A stretch of 50,303 bases of DNA from contig NZ_SSOJ01000153.1 of NCBI RefSeq assembly GCF_029871205.1, positions 68,931 to 119,233 on the forward strand. The letters run 5' to 3'. The notes under the pieces were generated by a model that saw nothing but the letters and a program-made list of their open reading frames with translations, was not told where the DNA came from and did not search any database. Numbering within the stretch: the stretch's first letter is position 1; each line of letters starts with the position of its first letter. The stretch comes from Pseudomonas sp. BN417. Its GTDB lineage: Bacteria > Pseudomonadota > Gammaproteobacteria > Pseudomonadales > Pseudomonadaceae. A program made the translations under genes and the position numbers. Shown here one piece after another: positions 1 through 10,070 of the stretch.

Positions 1-271
1 GGGGGACGAGCGGCATGGATGCCGCGAGAGGCGTGCGGGGCCAGGGATGGCCCCTCACGCCGGCCCCCCGGAGCAATGATGGAGCGAGGGAAGTTTGGCG
101 AAGCCAAACCCGGATGCAGGGGCAAGCCCTTTTGGTTTCTTTTGGGGCGACTGCCAAAAGAGACTCGCCGGGAGGCGAAACAGAAACTACAAGCCGGCTC
201 GAAAAGCCGCTTGGCTCAGGACCTTCTAGCAACACTTAATGCAGACATAGCAAATGAATTCGCCCCCACAA
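1..271 (+). repeat. Long hairpin repeat, copy 1 (cut by window edge)
   Basis: A repeat of about 270 bases, also present at 7029-7313 (same strand) and 50035-50303 (opposite strand). It opens with a GCGGCA...TGCCGC hairpin and a GGGGCCA...TGGCCCC hairpin. A variable hairpin follows (GTTTGGC at 93-99 with GCCAAAC at 103-109), then another (TCTTTTGG at 138-145 with CCAAAAGA at 154-161), then CGCC...GGCG. It ends in the GAATTCGCCCCCACA terminus shared with the shorter palindromic repeats of this window. Open frames inside it are not conserved as protein and are treated as spurious. Arm sequences differ between copies while pairing is kept. Confidence 0.8.
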
Positions 272-344
272 AAAACTGGCCGCGCCACGGAAGACAGCCT
301 GCAATTGCGGTATTTTCTTGCCAATCCCCCGCCGGAGCCCACGC

Positions 345-1778
345 ATGGAACTGCACGTCGTCATCCAGGGCAGCAAGGACCTGTCCGGGCAACTGTATCG
401 TCAGTTGCGCGAGGCCATAGAGTCGGGTCGCCTCAAGGCCGGCACCCAGCTGCCGCCGACGCGCCTGCTGGCCGAGCAACTGGGCATCTCCCGCAAGACG
501 GTGGCCGACACCTATGCCCTGCTCACCTACGACAACCTGCTCACCGGCAAGGTGGGTGTCGGCACCTTCGTCAACGCCCAGGCCGCTGGCCAAATCCGCA
601 AGCAGGGGCACGAATCCCTGGCCAGCGCGGCGATCGTCGCCAAATGGCGGAACATCTCCACCGCTCTGGGTCATCCCTCGATGGACGCGGTGCTGCGCTA
701 CGACTTCATCGGCGGCGCCACCACCAGGAACCAGTTCCCCCAGGACGACTGGCGCCGTTGCGTCCAGCACGCCCTGCGCCAGACGGCCAGGTCGCGCGGA
801 CTCTACAGCCAGCCCGCCGGCCTGCCCGCCCTGCGTGACGCTATTGCCCGCCACGTGGCCTTCTCCCGCGGCGTGCGCTGCAATGCTGAGGATGTGCTGG
901 TCTGCCACGGCGCCCAGCAGGCACTGGACCTGCTCGCCCGCGTACTGATCGAGCCCGGCTGCTGCGTGGCAGTGGAAGACCCCGGCTACCCGCCGGCGCG
1001 CCAGTTGTTCGCTGCCCAGGCCGCCGAGGTGATCGGCGTGCCGGTAGACGCCGAGGGCATCTGCGTCGACGCCATTCCTGACCATGTGCGGCTGATCTAC
1101 GTGACCCCCTCGCACCAGTTCCCCCTTGGCATGGCCATGAGCCAGGCGCGGCGTGAAGCCTTGCTGGACAAGGCCCTGCGCATCGGCGCGGTGATCATCG
1201 AAGACGACTACGACTGCGAGTTCCGCTACGAAGGCCGCCCCACCGACACCCTGCAGAGCCTCGACAGCCAGGGCGCCGTGGCCTATGTCGGCACCTTCTC
1301 CAAGACCCTGCAGCCGGAATTGCGCCTGGGCTACTGCATCCTGCCGCCGGCACTGATCGAAGCCGTCACTGCCGCCAAGCAGCTCTCCGACTGGCACTGC
1401 TCCACCCTCACCCAGTGGACCCTGGCCAAGTTCATCGACGAAGGCTTCCTGCTCAAGCACATACGCCGCTGCCACGGCATCTATGCCAGCCGCCGGGAAC
1501 GCATCCTCGAGCGTTTCCGGGACGACCTGGCGCCCTGGTTCGAGCTAGTGCCCTCGGTGGCCGGCTTCCACATCGCCGCCCTGGCCAAGGTGCCGATGGA
1601 CATTCCGCTGCTGGTGGACCTGGCGCGCAAGGTGGACGTGGGGCTCTATGGCCTCGCCGGTTTTTCCTACAAGGCCCCGCCGCGCAATGGCCTGTTCCTC
1701 GGCTACGGCGCCATCGAAACCCTGGACCTCGACCCGGCGCTGGACCGGGTGCGGGATATCCTGGAGCAGATCGGCTGA
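345..1778 (+). CDS. MocR/PdxR-like GntR-family transcriptional regulator with aminotransferase domain
   Basis: 477 residues. The N-terminal 75 residues form a GntR-type winged helix (RQLREAIESGRLKAGTQLPPTR, then LGISRKTVADTYALL). From about residue 120 to the end lies a fold-type I aminotransferase-like domain. K320 in GTFSKTL is the expected PLP lysine, and IIEDDYDCEFRY is a typical MocR motif. Such proteins bind DNA and sense PLP-linked amino or keto compounds; PdxR, GabR and TauR are characterised members. The start at 345 is preferred over an in-frame ATG at 318 because the helix domain begins immediately. The convergent neighbour is a Sad-like dehydrogenase, which hints at GABA or amine metabolism, but the target cannot be read from the sequence. 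Confidence 0.88.
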   Translation: MELHVVIQGSKDLSGQLYRQLREAIESGRLKAGTQLPPTRLLAEQLGISRKTVADTYALLTYDNLLTGKVGVGTFVNAQAAGQIRKQGHESLASAAIVAKWRNISTALGHPSMDAVLRYDFIGGATTRNQFPQDDWRRCVQHALRQTARSRGLYSQPAGLPALRDAIARHVAFSRGVRCNAEDVLVCHGAQQALDLLARVLIEPGCCVAVEDPGYPPARQLFAAQAAEVIGVPVDAEGICVDAIPDHVRLIYVTPSHQFPLGMAMSQARREALLDKALRIGAVIIEDDYDCEFRYEGRPTDTLQSLDSQGAVAYVGTFSKTLQPELRLGYCILPPALIEAVTAAKQLSDWHCSTLTQWTLAKFIDEGFLLKHIRRCHGIYASRRERILERFRDDLAPWFELVPSVAGFHIAALAKVPMDIPLLVDLARKVDVGLYGLAGFSYKAPPRNGLFLGYGAIETLDLDPALDRVRDILEQIG

Positions 1779-1797
1779 GGCTCGCAGGCACAAGACA

Positions 1798-1896
1798 TTG
1801 TGGGGGCGATTTCAATCGCTAAGCAGGCCGAAGGTCTGCCCTGATCGTTCCCGGGGGCAGCTTCGCTGCCCTTAGCGAATAAATTCGCCCCCACAA
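1798..1896. repeat. Short palindromic repeat P, copy 1
   Basis: About 100 bases bounded by inverted ends (TTGTGGGGGCGATTTCAATC against GAATAAATTCGCCCCCACAA). Two internal hairpins lie between them: GCAGGCC/GGTCTGC and GGGCAGC/GCTGCCC. It sits between two convergent genes. Other full copies are at 16527, 21833, 21981 and 32355. Confidence 0.8.
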
Positions 1897-1903
1897 AAAA
1901 AAG

Positions 1904-1931
1904 AAAAGGGCCACCTCAGGCAGCCCTTTCT
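1904..1931 (-). terminator. Intrinsic terminator of the Sad-like gene
   Basis: On the minus strand a stem AAGGGC...GCCCTT is followed by a T-rich run (TTTTCTTTTTTT). It lies 17 bases past the stop of the dehydrogenase gene. Confidence 0.65.
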
Positions 1932-1947
1932 TGTTCACCCCACCAAC

Positions 1948-3327
1948 TCAGCAACGATCTCGCCAGATGGTCTGCACATTGAGGAACTCGCGCAGGCCGA
2001 AGTGGGACAGTTCACGGCCATAGCCGCTCTTCTTCACGCCGCCAATCGGCACACGCGGGTCGGAGGCGGTGAAACCGTTGATGAACACCGCGCCGCTGAC
2101 GATGCGCCGGGCGAGTTGCTGCGCCTGGGCCTGGTCTGCGGTCCAGAGCGCGCCGCCCAGGCCGAACTCGCTGTCGTTGGCCAGCTCGATGGCGTGCTCG
2201 GCATCCCGGGCAACGATCAGCGAGGCCACCGGGCCGAAGATCTCCTTGCGGAAGGAGGTCATCTCCGGGGTCACGTCCGCCAGCACGGTGGGTGCGTAGT
2301 AGTTGCCCTCGCCGTCCAGCTTGTGGCCGCCCAGCAGCAGCGTCGCGCCCTCGGCCAGGGTGGCCTGGACCTGGCCGTCAAGCTCGTCGCGCAGGTCGAA
2401 GCGGGCCATGGGGCCGACAAAGGTGGAATCGGCCTGGGGATCGCCGATCTGCAGGGCCTTGACCGCGGCTACGAAACGCTCGGTGAAGGCTTCGGCGATG
2501 GGCGCCTCGAGGATGATGCGCTTGGCGGCGATGCAGACCTGGCCAGCGTTATTGAAACGGCTGGTGACAGCCGCCTTCACCGCGGCATCCAGGTCGGCGT
2601 CGGCCAGGACGATGAAGGGGTCGGAGCCACCCAGCTCAAGCACGCACTTCTTCAGCGCCGCGCCGGCCTGGGAAGCGATTGCGGCGCCCGCACCGACACT
2701 GCCGGTCACCGCGACCACGGCGATGCGCGGGTCGGCAATGGCGACCGAGACCAGCGCGGGCTCGACATTGATCACCTCGAACACACCTTCCGGCAAGCCA
2801 GCTTCGGCCCAGGCGGTGGCCAGCAGGCGGGCGCAGCCCATCACGTTGGGCGCGTGCTTGAGCACATAACCGTTGCCGCCGAAGATGATCGGCACCGCGC
2901 CGCGCATCACCTGCCACATCGGGAAGTTCCAGGGCATCACCGCCAAGACCGGGCCCAGCGGCAGGTAGGCGACCACAGCCTTGCCGTCCTCCACCAGGGT
3001 CGGTTCGTCGGCCAGCATGGCCGGGCCGTGCTCGGCGTACCACTCGCAGAGCTTGGCGCACTTCTCGATCTCGCCACGGGACTGGCTGATGGGCATGCCC
3101 ATTTCGCTGGTGGTCATCCGCGCCATGGTCTCGGCATTGGCACGCAGGGCCTTGGCCATGCGCAGCAGGCCCTCGGCACGGGCCTCGACGCTAAACTGGC
3201 TCCAGGCCTGGAAGCCACGTTGGGCGGAAGCCAGGCTGGCCTCCAGGGCAGCGGCGTCCTGGTAGGGATAACGGGCGAGTTCTTCGCCGGTGGCGGGGTT
3301 CCGGGAAATGGCGGCAGGCAGGTTCAT
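1948..3327 (-). CDS. sad: NAD(P)-dependent aldehyde dehydrogenase, succinate-semialdehyde dehydrogenase (Sad/YneI type)
   Basis: 459 residues, the usual length for the Sad/YneI branch. Visible motifs are PWNFPMWQV in the cofactor domain, the glycine-containing VTGSVGAG, the catalytic glutamate in LELGGSDPF, the catalytic cysteine in NNAGQVC, and IFGPV plus GGVKKSGYGRE near the end. Family members oxidise succinic semialdehyde to succinate in the cytoplasm, downstream of GABA or putrescine breakdown. An upstream extension to 3405 exists, but the ATG at 3327 (MNLPAAISRNPATGEEL) starts exactly at the family N-terminus. The gene is convergent with the MocR-type regulator. Substrate is inferred from sequence type only. 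Confidence 0.88.
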   Translation of the reverse strand: MNLPAAISRNPATGEELARYPYQDAAALEASLASAQRGFQAWSQFSVEARAEGLLRMAKALRANAETMARMTTSEMGMPISQSRGEIEKCAKLCEWYAEHGPAMLADEPTLVEDGKAVVAYLPLGPVLAVMPWNFPMWQVMRGAVPIIFGGNGYVLKHAPNVMGCARLLATAWAEAGLPEGVFEVINVEPALVSVAIADPRIAVVAVTGSVGAGAAIASQAGAALKKCVLELGGSDPFIVLADADLDAAVKAAVTSRFNNAGQVCIAAKRIILEAPIAEAFTERFVAAVKALQIGDPQADSTFVGPMARFDLRDELDGQVQATLAEGATLLLGGHKLDGEGNYYAPTVLADVTPEMTSFRKEIFGPVASLIVARDAEHAIELANDSEFGLGGALWTADQAQAQQLARRIVSGAVFINGFTASDPRVPIGGVKKSGYGRELSHFGLREFLNVQTIWRDRC

Positions 3328-3476
3328 GCTGTCCTCGTTGTACGTGAGAGCCGGTCGGGGCTCGCGATCAGTCTTGCGGTGAAAGTAAGGCAGCGACCGA
3401 TTCACGTAAAACGAATAATCGAGAAGAAAGTCTTCACGAAAACAGAATGGTATGCCGAGGCTGGCAGGCCTGAGGC

Positions 3477-3507
3477 CTGCTTAGCGATTGAAATCGCCCC
3501 CACAAAA
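3477..3507. repeat. Half copy of palindromic repeat P
   Basis: Carries one end only (GCTTAGCGATTGAAATCGCC followed by CCCACA), preceded by a CAGGCCTGAGGCCTG hairpin. It lies just past the end of the small gene at 3525-3959. Confidence 0.6.
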
Positions 3508-3524
3508 AGCGGGTGGCGTCGGGG

Positions 3525-3959
3525 TCAGGCCAGCCGACGGCTCGAATGCCCCCTGGTCATCGGCCAGCTGCGGTGCTGGTTGCTTGGTGGCTGGGTAGTG
3601 ACCACATAGACCCGTTGCTCGTCCCCATGGCGAAGCAGCACGCACTGCAGCGACTTGCCGTCCGCCAGCTCGAACCAGCATGGCTCGCCGTCCAGGGTCA
3701 TCTCCATGAAACGCGTCACCCGCGCCAGTACGGTGGCCGGGCTGTAGCGGCTCCAGTCTTCCGGCAGCGGACCGTCATCCAGCAGCCAGCCGGTGACAGG
3801 AAGCTCGCCCTGCTCTTCGTTGCGGCGCCCCCAGGGAATCCACACCACGCCGCACAGCGGATCATGGATGGGCAATGCCGCATCGGCATCGGGATAGTTG
3901 ATGAGTTGCCGACTCCCTTCGACGGTATAGAGCCCACTGACCTCCACGGAATGACACAT
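3525..3959 (-). CDS. Small conserved-looking protein with Met-Cys N-terminus, function unknown
   Basis: 144 residues from the ATG at 3959 (an upstream ATG at 3983 is also in frame). It starts MCHSVEVSGLYTVEG and contains VVWIPWGRRNEEQGELPVTGW, RFMEMTLDGEPCWFEL and RVYVVTTQPP. No signal peptide or membrane segment is visible. An exposed Cys at position 2 recalls SRAP (HMCES/YedK) DNA-crosslink proteins, but the other SRAP motifs (WGLIP, the late histidine) are not recognisable and the protein is short for that family. I do not recognise its function. It is flanked by a half repeat and stands alone. Confidence 0.65.
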   Translation of the reverse strand: MCHSVEVSGLYTVEGSRQLINYPDADAALPIHDPLCGVVWIPWGRRNEEQGELPVTGWLLDDGPLPEDWSRYSPATVLARVTRFMEMTLDGEPCWFELADGKSLQCVLLRHGDEQRVYVVTTQPPSNQHRSWPMTRGHSSRRLA

Positions 3960-4161
3960 GACTGCCTCCCCTAGCCGAAGCAATAGTCATCGTTGCCAGT
4001 ACTGCTGATGCAGGGCTGATGGTTACTGGATGTGCTTTTTCTGTTTGCCGCTGCCTGAGTTTCGTGGGCGTCCGGCAGGAGTCAAGACGCTGCGGCGGCA
4101 GCATTGACAGGAGGGCGAGAGACGCGACGAAGCGCAATGCGCAGAAATTTCTTCGCCGCGC

Positions 4162-4188
4162 TGTAACGCCCCGCCACCTGCCCAGTCT
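4162..4188 (+). promoter_or_regulatory. Possible ECF-type promoter of the bufferin operon
   Basis: TGTAACG at 4162-4168 followed after 16 bases by GTCT at 4185-4188 resembles an ECF sigma promoter (GTAAC-type -35, GTCT-type -10). Bufferin operons in Caulobacter are controlled by the ECF factor SigF. It lies about 95 bases before bufA. The rest of 3960-4283 shows no other feature I can support. Confidence 0.3.
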
Positions 4189-4283
4189 CCTGTTCCGAAG
4201 GCGGCATTCCCGCTCCTCTGACTAGACTGGATACGCTACGCCTCCCTACCCTCACCGACCCACCAGAAACGGAGATAACAATC

Positions 4284-4595
4284 ATGAAAACCCCGACTTC
4301 CAGTGTCGTCTCTGCAACCGGCCTCGCCCTTGCCCTGAGCACTGCCCTCGGCCTCGCCATGGCACCGATGACTGCCCAGGCCGCCGACAACGAGAAGTGT
4401 TTCGGCGTCGCCATGAAAGGCAAGAACGACTGCGCCGCCGGCGCCGGCACCTCCTGCGCGGGCACCGCGAAGAAGGATTACCAGGGCAACTCCTGGAAGT
4501 ACGTGCCGGCCGGCACCTGCGAGAAGACCGCCTCCCCCAGCTCGCCCACCGGCTTCGGCCAGCTCCAGGCCTTCAAGGAAGAGAAGAAAGGCTGA
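4284..4595 (+). CDS. bufA: Bufferin-1 precursor (DUF2282/BufA1 family)
   Basis: 103 residues with a clear Sec signal peptide (about residues 1-34, ending MTAQAADNE). The core has four cysteines, C39, C50, C58 and C79, in the family pattern [17 protein letters not shown] and AGTCEK. Bufferins are periplasmic RiPPs whose core cysteines are converted to 5-thiooxazoles that chelate copper. The gene is first in a tight four-gene operon with the MNIO enzyme, its partner protein and a DoxX membrane protein, which is the known buf arrangement. A good ribosome site (GGAGATAACA) precedes the start. Confidence 0.9.
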   Translation: MKTPTSSVVSATGLALALSTALGLAMAPMTAQAADNEKCFGVAMKGKNDCAAGAGTSCAGTAKKDYQGNSWKYVPAGTCEKTASPSSPTGFGQLQAFKEEKKG

Positions 4596-4619
4596 CCGTC
4601 CCCGGCAGGAGCGCTGACC

Positions 4620-5489
4620 ATGACACATTCCCCCAGCCCCCACGCTCCTGCCGGCCGCCTGCCGGCGCGGGCGGGCATCGGGCTCAAGTCCCAGCACTAC
4701 CGGGACATCCTCGACACCCGCCCGGCCCTCGGCTTCTTCGAGATCCACGCCGAGAACTACATGGTGGACGGCGGTCCCTTCCACCACTATCTGGGCCTGA
4801 TATGCCAGGACTACCCACTGTCCATCCATGGCGTCGGCCTCTCCATAGGCGCTGACCAGCCGCTGGATGAAGCCCACCTGGACCGTCTGGCCGCGCTGAT
4901 CGAGCGCTACCAGCCGGCCTCCTTTTCCGAACACCTGGCCTGGTCCACCCACGGCGAGGTCTTCCTCAACGACCTGCTGCCGCTCGCCTACGACGAGGCC
5001 AGCCTCGCGCGGGTCTGCCGCCATATCGACGAGGTACAGACGCGCCTGAAGCGGCCGATGCTGCTGGAGAACCCGGCCACCTACCTGGAATTCGCAAGCT
5101 CCAGCCTGGACGAGGCCGAGTTCATCGCCGAAGTCGTCCAGCGCACCGGCTGCGGCCTGTTGCTGGACCTGAACAACGCCTATGTGTCCTGCATCAACCA
5201 CGGTCGCAACGTCCGCGCCTACCTGGCCGCCCTGCCCCTGCACGCGGCGGGCGAAATCCACTTGGCGGGCTTCGCCGAGGACAGCGACGCCGCCGGCGAC
5301 CGTCTGCTGATCGACCACCACGGCTCGCCGGTGGACGCCGCCGTCTGGGCCCTCTACGCCGAAACCCTGGAGCGCCTCGGCCCGCTGCCCACCCTGATCG
5401 AGCGGGACAACGACATCCCCTCCCTTGCCCTGCTCGCGCAGGAAGCCGCTTGCGCCGAACGGTTGTTGCGGCGGGAGGTGGCGGCATGA
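4620..5489 (+). CDS. bufB: Multinuclear iron-dependent oxidase BufB (MNIO, DUF692)
   Basis: 289 residues with the TIM-barrel motifs of DUF692: [60 protein letters not shown] and LIERDNDIP. The His, Glu, Asp and Asn residues in these blocks are the iron ligands in this family. The enzyme modifies cysteines in the bufferin core before export. It follows bufA by 24 bases, and its stop overlaps the start of the next gene by four bases. Assignment rests on family motifs plus the full operon context. Confidence 0.92.
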   Translation: MTHSPSPHAPAGRLPARAGIGLKSQHYRDILDTRPALGFFEIHAENYMVDGGPFHHYLGLICQDYPLSIHGVGLSIGADQPLDEAHLDRLAALIERYQPASFSEHLAWSTHGEVFLNDLLPLAYDEASLARVCRHIDEVQTRLKRPMLLENPATYLEFASSSLDEAEFIAEVVQRTGCGLLLDLNNAYVSCINHGRNVRAYLAALPLHAAGEIHLAGFAEDSDAAGDRLLIDHHGSPVDAAVWALYAETLERLGPLPTLIERDNDIPSLALLAQEAACAERLLRREVAA

Positions 5490-6262
5490 ACCAGCACGCC
5501 TTTGCCGACGCCCTGCTCGACCCGCAACTGCCCTGCCCGCCCGGCCTGCGCACCTGGAATGGCTCCGACCCGGCGCGGCGTTTCGCGGTCTACCGCAACA
5601 ATGTACTGGCCTCGCTGGTCGGCGCGCTGGCCGATAGCTTCCCGGTGGTGCAGCAACTGGTGGGCGAGGAGTTCTTTCACGCCTTGGCCCGTCACCATGT
5701 CCAGGCCGAGCCGCCACCTTCGCCCCTGCTGGCGGTCTATGGAGAAGGCTTCCCCGACTTCATCGCCGCCTACCCTCCGGCCGCCGGCCTGCCCTACCTG
5801 GCCGACGTGGCCCGGCTGGAACTGCTGCGGGTACGTGCCTACCACGCCGCTGACCTGCCACCCCTGGATACTGCGGAACTGGCCGCCGCCCTTGGTGACC
5901 CCGAGAGTCTCCCGGGCATGCGCCTGAGACTGCATCCCTCGGTAGCGACCATCAGTTCGCCCTACGCCATCGCCTCGCTCTGGGCCGCCCACCAGGGACT
6001 GCTGGACATCGCCAGCGTCGGCCCCACGCAGGCCGAGTGCGCACTGGTCCTGCGCCGCGGCCTGGAGGTGGAAGTCAGCCGGATCGGTGCGGGCGCCACG
6101 GCCTTCATCCGCGGCCTGGGCGCCGGCGTCCCCCTCGGCCAGGCGGTGGGCGCGGCGCTGGCCATCGAGCCTGGCTTCGACCTCGGCACCGCACTGGCGC
6201 AGCTCCTTGCAGGCGGCGCCATCACCCAGATCACCCTCGATAGCGGGAGTCAGTCGCAATGA
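5486..6262 (+). CDS. bufC: MNIO partner protein BufC (DUF2063 family)
   Basis: 258 residues from the ATG at 5486, which overlaps the bufB stop as ATGA. A longer frame from 5450 is possible but would overlap bufB further. The N-terminal DUF2063 domain is recognisable by [34 protein letters not shown]. It is followed by a beta-rich C-terminal part. In characterised systems this protein binds the precursor and presents it to BufB. Cytoplasmic, with no signal peptide. Overlap at both ends implies translational coupling. Confidence 0.9.
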   Translation: MNQHAFADALLDPQLPCPPGLRTWNGSDPARRFAVYRNNVLASLVGALADSFPVVQQLVGEEFFHALARHHVQAEPPPSPLLAVYGEGFPDFIAAYPPAAGLPYLADVARLELLRVRAYHAADLPPLDTAELAAALGDPESLPGMRLRLHPSVATISSPYAIASLWAAHQGLLDIASVGPTQAECALVLRRGLEVEVSRIGAGATAFIRGLGAGVPLGQAVGAALAIEPGFDLGTALAQLLAGGAITQITLDSGSQSQ

Positions 6263-6771
6263 ACGCCACCATCCGAATCCAGCACAGTCACCTGCCGGTG
6301 AAACTGCTGCTCCAGGCCATCGAGTTGTGCAAGCGTATTCCCTACAGCCTGGTGGCCTTCGTCGCCCGCTTCTCCATCGCCGCGATCTTCTGGAAGTCCG
6401 GACAGACCAAGGTAGAAGGCCTGGCCATCGACCTGGTGGATGGCACCTTCCAGCTGGGCATGCCGCACCTCTCGGCCTCGGCCATCCCGCTGTTCGCCGA
6501 GGAATACAAGCTGCCCTTCCTCTCCCCCGAACTGGCTGCCCACGCCGCCGCCTTCAGCGAACACTTCTTCCCGCTGCTGATCCTGCTAGGTCTGGCCACG
6601 CGCTTCTCCGCCCTCGCCCTCCTCGGCATGACCCTGGTGATCCAGACCCTCGTCTACCCCGATGCCTACCCCACCCACGGCATCTGGGCCGCCAGCCTGT
6701 TGTTGCTGATCAGCCAGGGGCCAGGGGTGCTCTCGCTGGATCACCTGATTGCCCGACGCTACCAGGCCTGA
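6259..6771 (+). CDS. bufD: DoxX-family membrane protein of the bufferin operon
   Basis: 170 residues with four hydrophobic segments (about 28-45, 75-95, 97-118 and 130-150). It contains the DoxX motif FSIAAIFWKSGQTKVEG. The start overlaps the bufC stop as ATGA. DoxX proteins are frequent fourth members of bufferin operons, and their exact role is not settled. It is the last gene; only repeats follow, and I see no convincing intrinsic terminator. Confidence 0.85.
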   Translation: MNATIRIQHSHLPVKLLLQAIELCKRIPYSLVAFVARFSIAAIFWKSGQTKVEGLAIDLVDGTFQLGMPHLSASAIPLFAEEYKLPFLSPELAAHAAAFSEHFFPLLILLGLATRFSALALLGMTLVIQTLVYPDAYPTHGIWAASLLLLISQGPGVLSLDHLIARRYQA

Positions 6772-6778
6772 TTTCTCC

Positions 6779-7396
6779 TTGTGGGGGCGAATGAATTGGC
6801 TACGTCTGCGTTAGCTTGCAGAACCGAATAGAAGCGTCTACTACGGGCCTTTAAGGCCTCCTCGCTTGCTGATGCATCCCTCACCCCCGACCCCTCTCCC
6901 AGAGGTAGAGGGGTGACTCGCGCCTGACAGGACGCGGCAATCCTGATGCCTGCTCATTGTCTGAACCTGTGCAGCAGAGGTGGGGCAGCGACTCTGCCCC
7001 GTCAGGAGGCCGAGCGGAAGCGTTGCGCAGGGGGAGGAGCGGCATGGATGCCGCGAGAGGCGTGCGGGGCCAGGGATGGCCCCTCACGCCGGGCCCCCGG
7101 AGCAATGATGGAGCGAGGGAAACGCAGTAACAGCCGAAGGCTGGTCACCCGGCGTAGCCGGGCCGGATGCAGGGGCAAGCGTTCTTGGTTACTTCTGGGG
7201 CGACTGCCAGAAGTGACTCGCCGGGAGGCGAAACAGGGACTCGCAGCCGACTCGATAAGCAGCTCGGCTCAGGACGCTCTAGCAACACTTAACGCAGACA
7301 TAGCCAATTCATTCGCCAAGGGCGGCTCAGCTGCCCCCTTGACGGACCGATGGGCAGTCCTTCGGACTGCTTGGCGAATGAATTCGCCCCTACAGG
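6779..7396 (+). repeat. Repeat block: P-end fragment, long repeat copy 2, P copy
   Basis: The 645 bases between bufD and pobR hold repeats only. 6779-6815 is an end fragment (TGTGGGGGCGAATGAATTGG). 6887-6920 is a CCCCTCT/AGAGGGG hairpin. 7029-7313 is the second copy of the long repeat, with CAGCC/GGCTG at 7131-7143, CCCGGC/GCCGGG at 7148-7162, and ACTTCTGG/CCAGAAGT at 7191-7214. 7310-7396 is a P-type palindrome fused to it. Compared with copy 1, both arms of the last hairpins have changed together. Confidence 0.8.
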
Positions 7397-7416
7397 TTTC
7401 ACACCGGTTCACCACC

Positions 7417-8286
7417 TCAGCGAGCAATGCGGAATTCCTTCGGCGACCGCCCCGTCCCGCGCTTGAAGAAGCGCGAGAAATACGCAGGCTCGGAAAAGCC
7501 CAGACTGTCCGACACCTGGTTCACCGTCATCGCCGTGTAGACCAGGCAGCGCTTGGCCTCCAGCAGCAGGCGCTGGTTGATCATCTGCAGTGCCGACTGC
7601 CCGGCCAGGCGTCGGCACAGGGCATTGAGATGGGCGGCGCTTATCCCCAGGTGCTGGGCGTATTGCTCGATGGGCAGGTGTTCGCGGAAGTGCTGCTCCA
7701 GCAGCCGGGTGAACTCCTGCAGGTGCAGGCGGCCGCGGTCGTGCTGCTGGGCGTCGGACTGGGATAGCGCCAAAGAGCGCCGGCCGATCCAGACCAACAG
7801 CACGCTGATCAGCGATTGCAGCATCAGCTCACGGCCCGGCGCCTGCTGGGCGTACTCGCGGCTGATGGCCTCGAACAGAGTGTCCAGGTAGGGCTGGCTG
7901 TCGCCGGCGGCAAAGCAGGCCGGGGTGAACAGCGCCTGGCTGTCGAGCAGGCCGGCCACCTGCTCCACGAGCGGCAGGGCCAGCGTCAGGACATGGCCGT
8001 CGACATCAACGGAGAAGCGGAAACCGTGTACGCAGAGGGCCGGCACCACCTGCAAGGACGCAGAGTCGATGCGGTTCACCCGCCCTTCCACCTCCAGCTC
8101 GGCGCTGCCGGAACGCACATAGAGCAGCTGCACCAGGTCACCGTGGCGATGGGGCTTGATCTCCCACTCGTGCAAACGGCTGCGCGCTTCGATGGACTCC
8201 CAGTGGATCAGGTCCGGCGTCGGCCAGGCGGCGGTCTCACCGTAGAGTTTGAACACCGGGACGGGCGTGACGGCTGGTCTGGACAC
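7417..8286 (-). CDS. pobR: AraC-family activator of 4-hydroxybenzoate catabolism
   Basis: 289 residues. The N-terminal cupin-like effector domain includes HEWEIKPHRHGDLVQLLYVRSG. The C-terminal AraC helix-turn-helix pair includes LGISAAHLNALCRRLAGQSALQMI and SDSLGFSEPAYFSRFFKRGTGRSPKEFR. The start is GTG at 8286, supported by GGAGG five bases upstream and by position facing pobA. It is transcribed divergently from pobA across 163 bases, the standard arrangement in which PobR activates pobA in response to 4-hydroxybenzoate. Confidence 0.9.
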   Translation of the reverse strand: MSRPAVTPVPVFKLYGETAAWPTPDLIHWESIEARSRLHEWEIKPHRHGDLVQLLYVRSGSAELEVEGRVNRIDSASLQVVPALCVHGFRFSVDVDGHVLTLALPLVEQVAGLLDSQALFTPACFAAGDSQPYLDTLFEAISREYAQQAPGRELMLQSLISVLLVWIGRRSLALSQSDAQQHDRGRLHLQEFTRLLEQHFREHLPIEQYAQHLGISAAHLNALCRRLAGQSALQMINQRLLLEAKRCLVYTAMTVNQVSDSLGFSEPAYFSRFFKRGTGRSPKEFRIAR

Positions 8287-8413
8287 GGGAGCCTCCGAAT
8301 GCGCGAATCCGCGAAAAGTCCATGAACGTCATTGGATATTGCCTTCAAACCTAAGAGCCATCCACCAAAAATACAGGAGCCAAAACAACACCAGGTGAGT
8401 CGGGACTGCCTAG

Positions 8414-9634
<1,221 letters not shown>

Positions 9635-9723
9635 GGGCCACCATGGGCCTCGCTCCCCACTCCCTATAGAGCCTCAGGGATACCGGGCCCAGCAGGGAGC
9701 TGCCAGGGGCAGCGGCATCGATC

Positions 9724-9820
9724 GTTGGGCTTCGTTTCTCTCAGCCGCAACCTACGGTTGCAATGTGGGTAACGGACTCGGGTACCACGGTAGGTTGGGC
9801 TGAGCGTAGCGAAGCCCAAC
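9724..9820. repeat. Inverted pair of GTAG-headed REP elements, family 2
   Basis: Two imperfectly palindromic elements in opposite orientation. 9724-9755 reads GTTGGGCTTCG...CAACCTAC and 9790-9820 reads GTAGGTTGGGC...GAAGCCCAAC. Each carries GTAG at one end, as REP sequences do. A single related copy is at 25606-25637. The remainder of 9635-10070 shows nothing further except the GH5 ribosome site. Confidence 0.7.
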
Positions 9821-10070
9821 GAAACAACTCCCCTCCGGGCAGATAGCCCGGCGCCTCGAGCTCTGACCAACCGTGGGTTTGTCGCGGTCGACTCTGGCAG
9901 CCGTCCGCCCATGACCTAGGCTTGCACAGGCAATCCGGAAGAATTCCAGAGACTCGGGAAGGGAGCAGCGCAACAAGGGATTGGCCGAAACAGGGCCGGC
10001 ATTTCCCAGAGCCCGGAGTGATTCTGTCCTCGTTGTTCATGCAGTTCATGCAGATCATAGGAGTGCAGTC

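Noticed and set aside
15-420. Open frames starting MDAARGVRGQGWPLTP or MPREACGARDG in the long repeats
   Set aside because: They lie wholly in hairpin repeat sequence, differ in length and frame between copies, and lack ribosome sites.
9724-9820. CRISPR-like or phage attachment repeats
   Set aside because: There are only two inverted elements with GTAG heads and no spacer array, which fits a REP pair.
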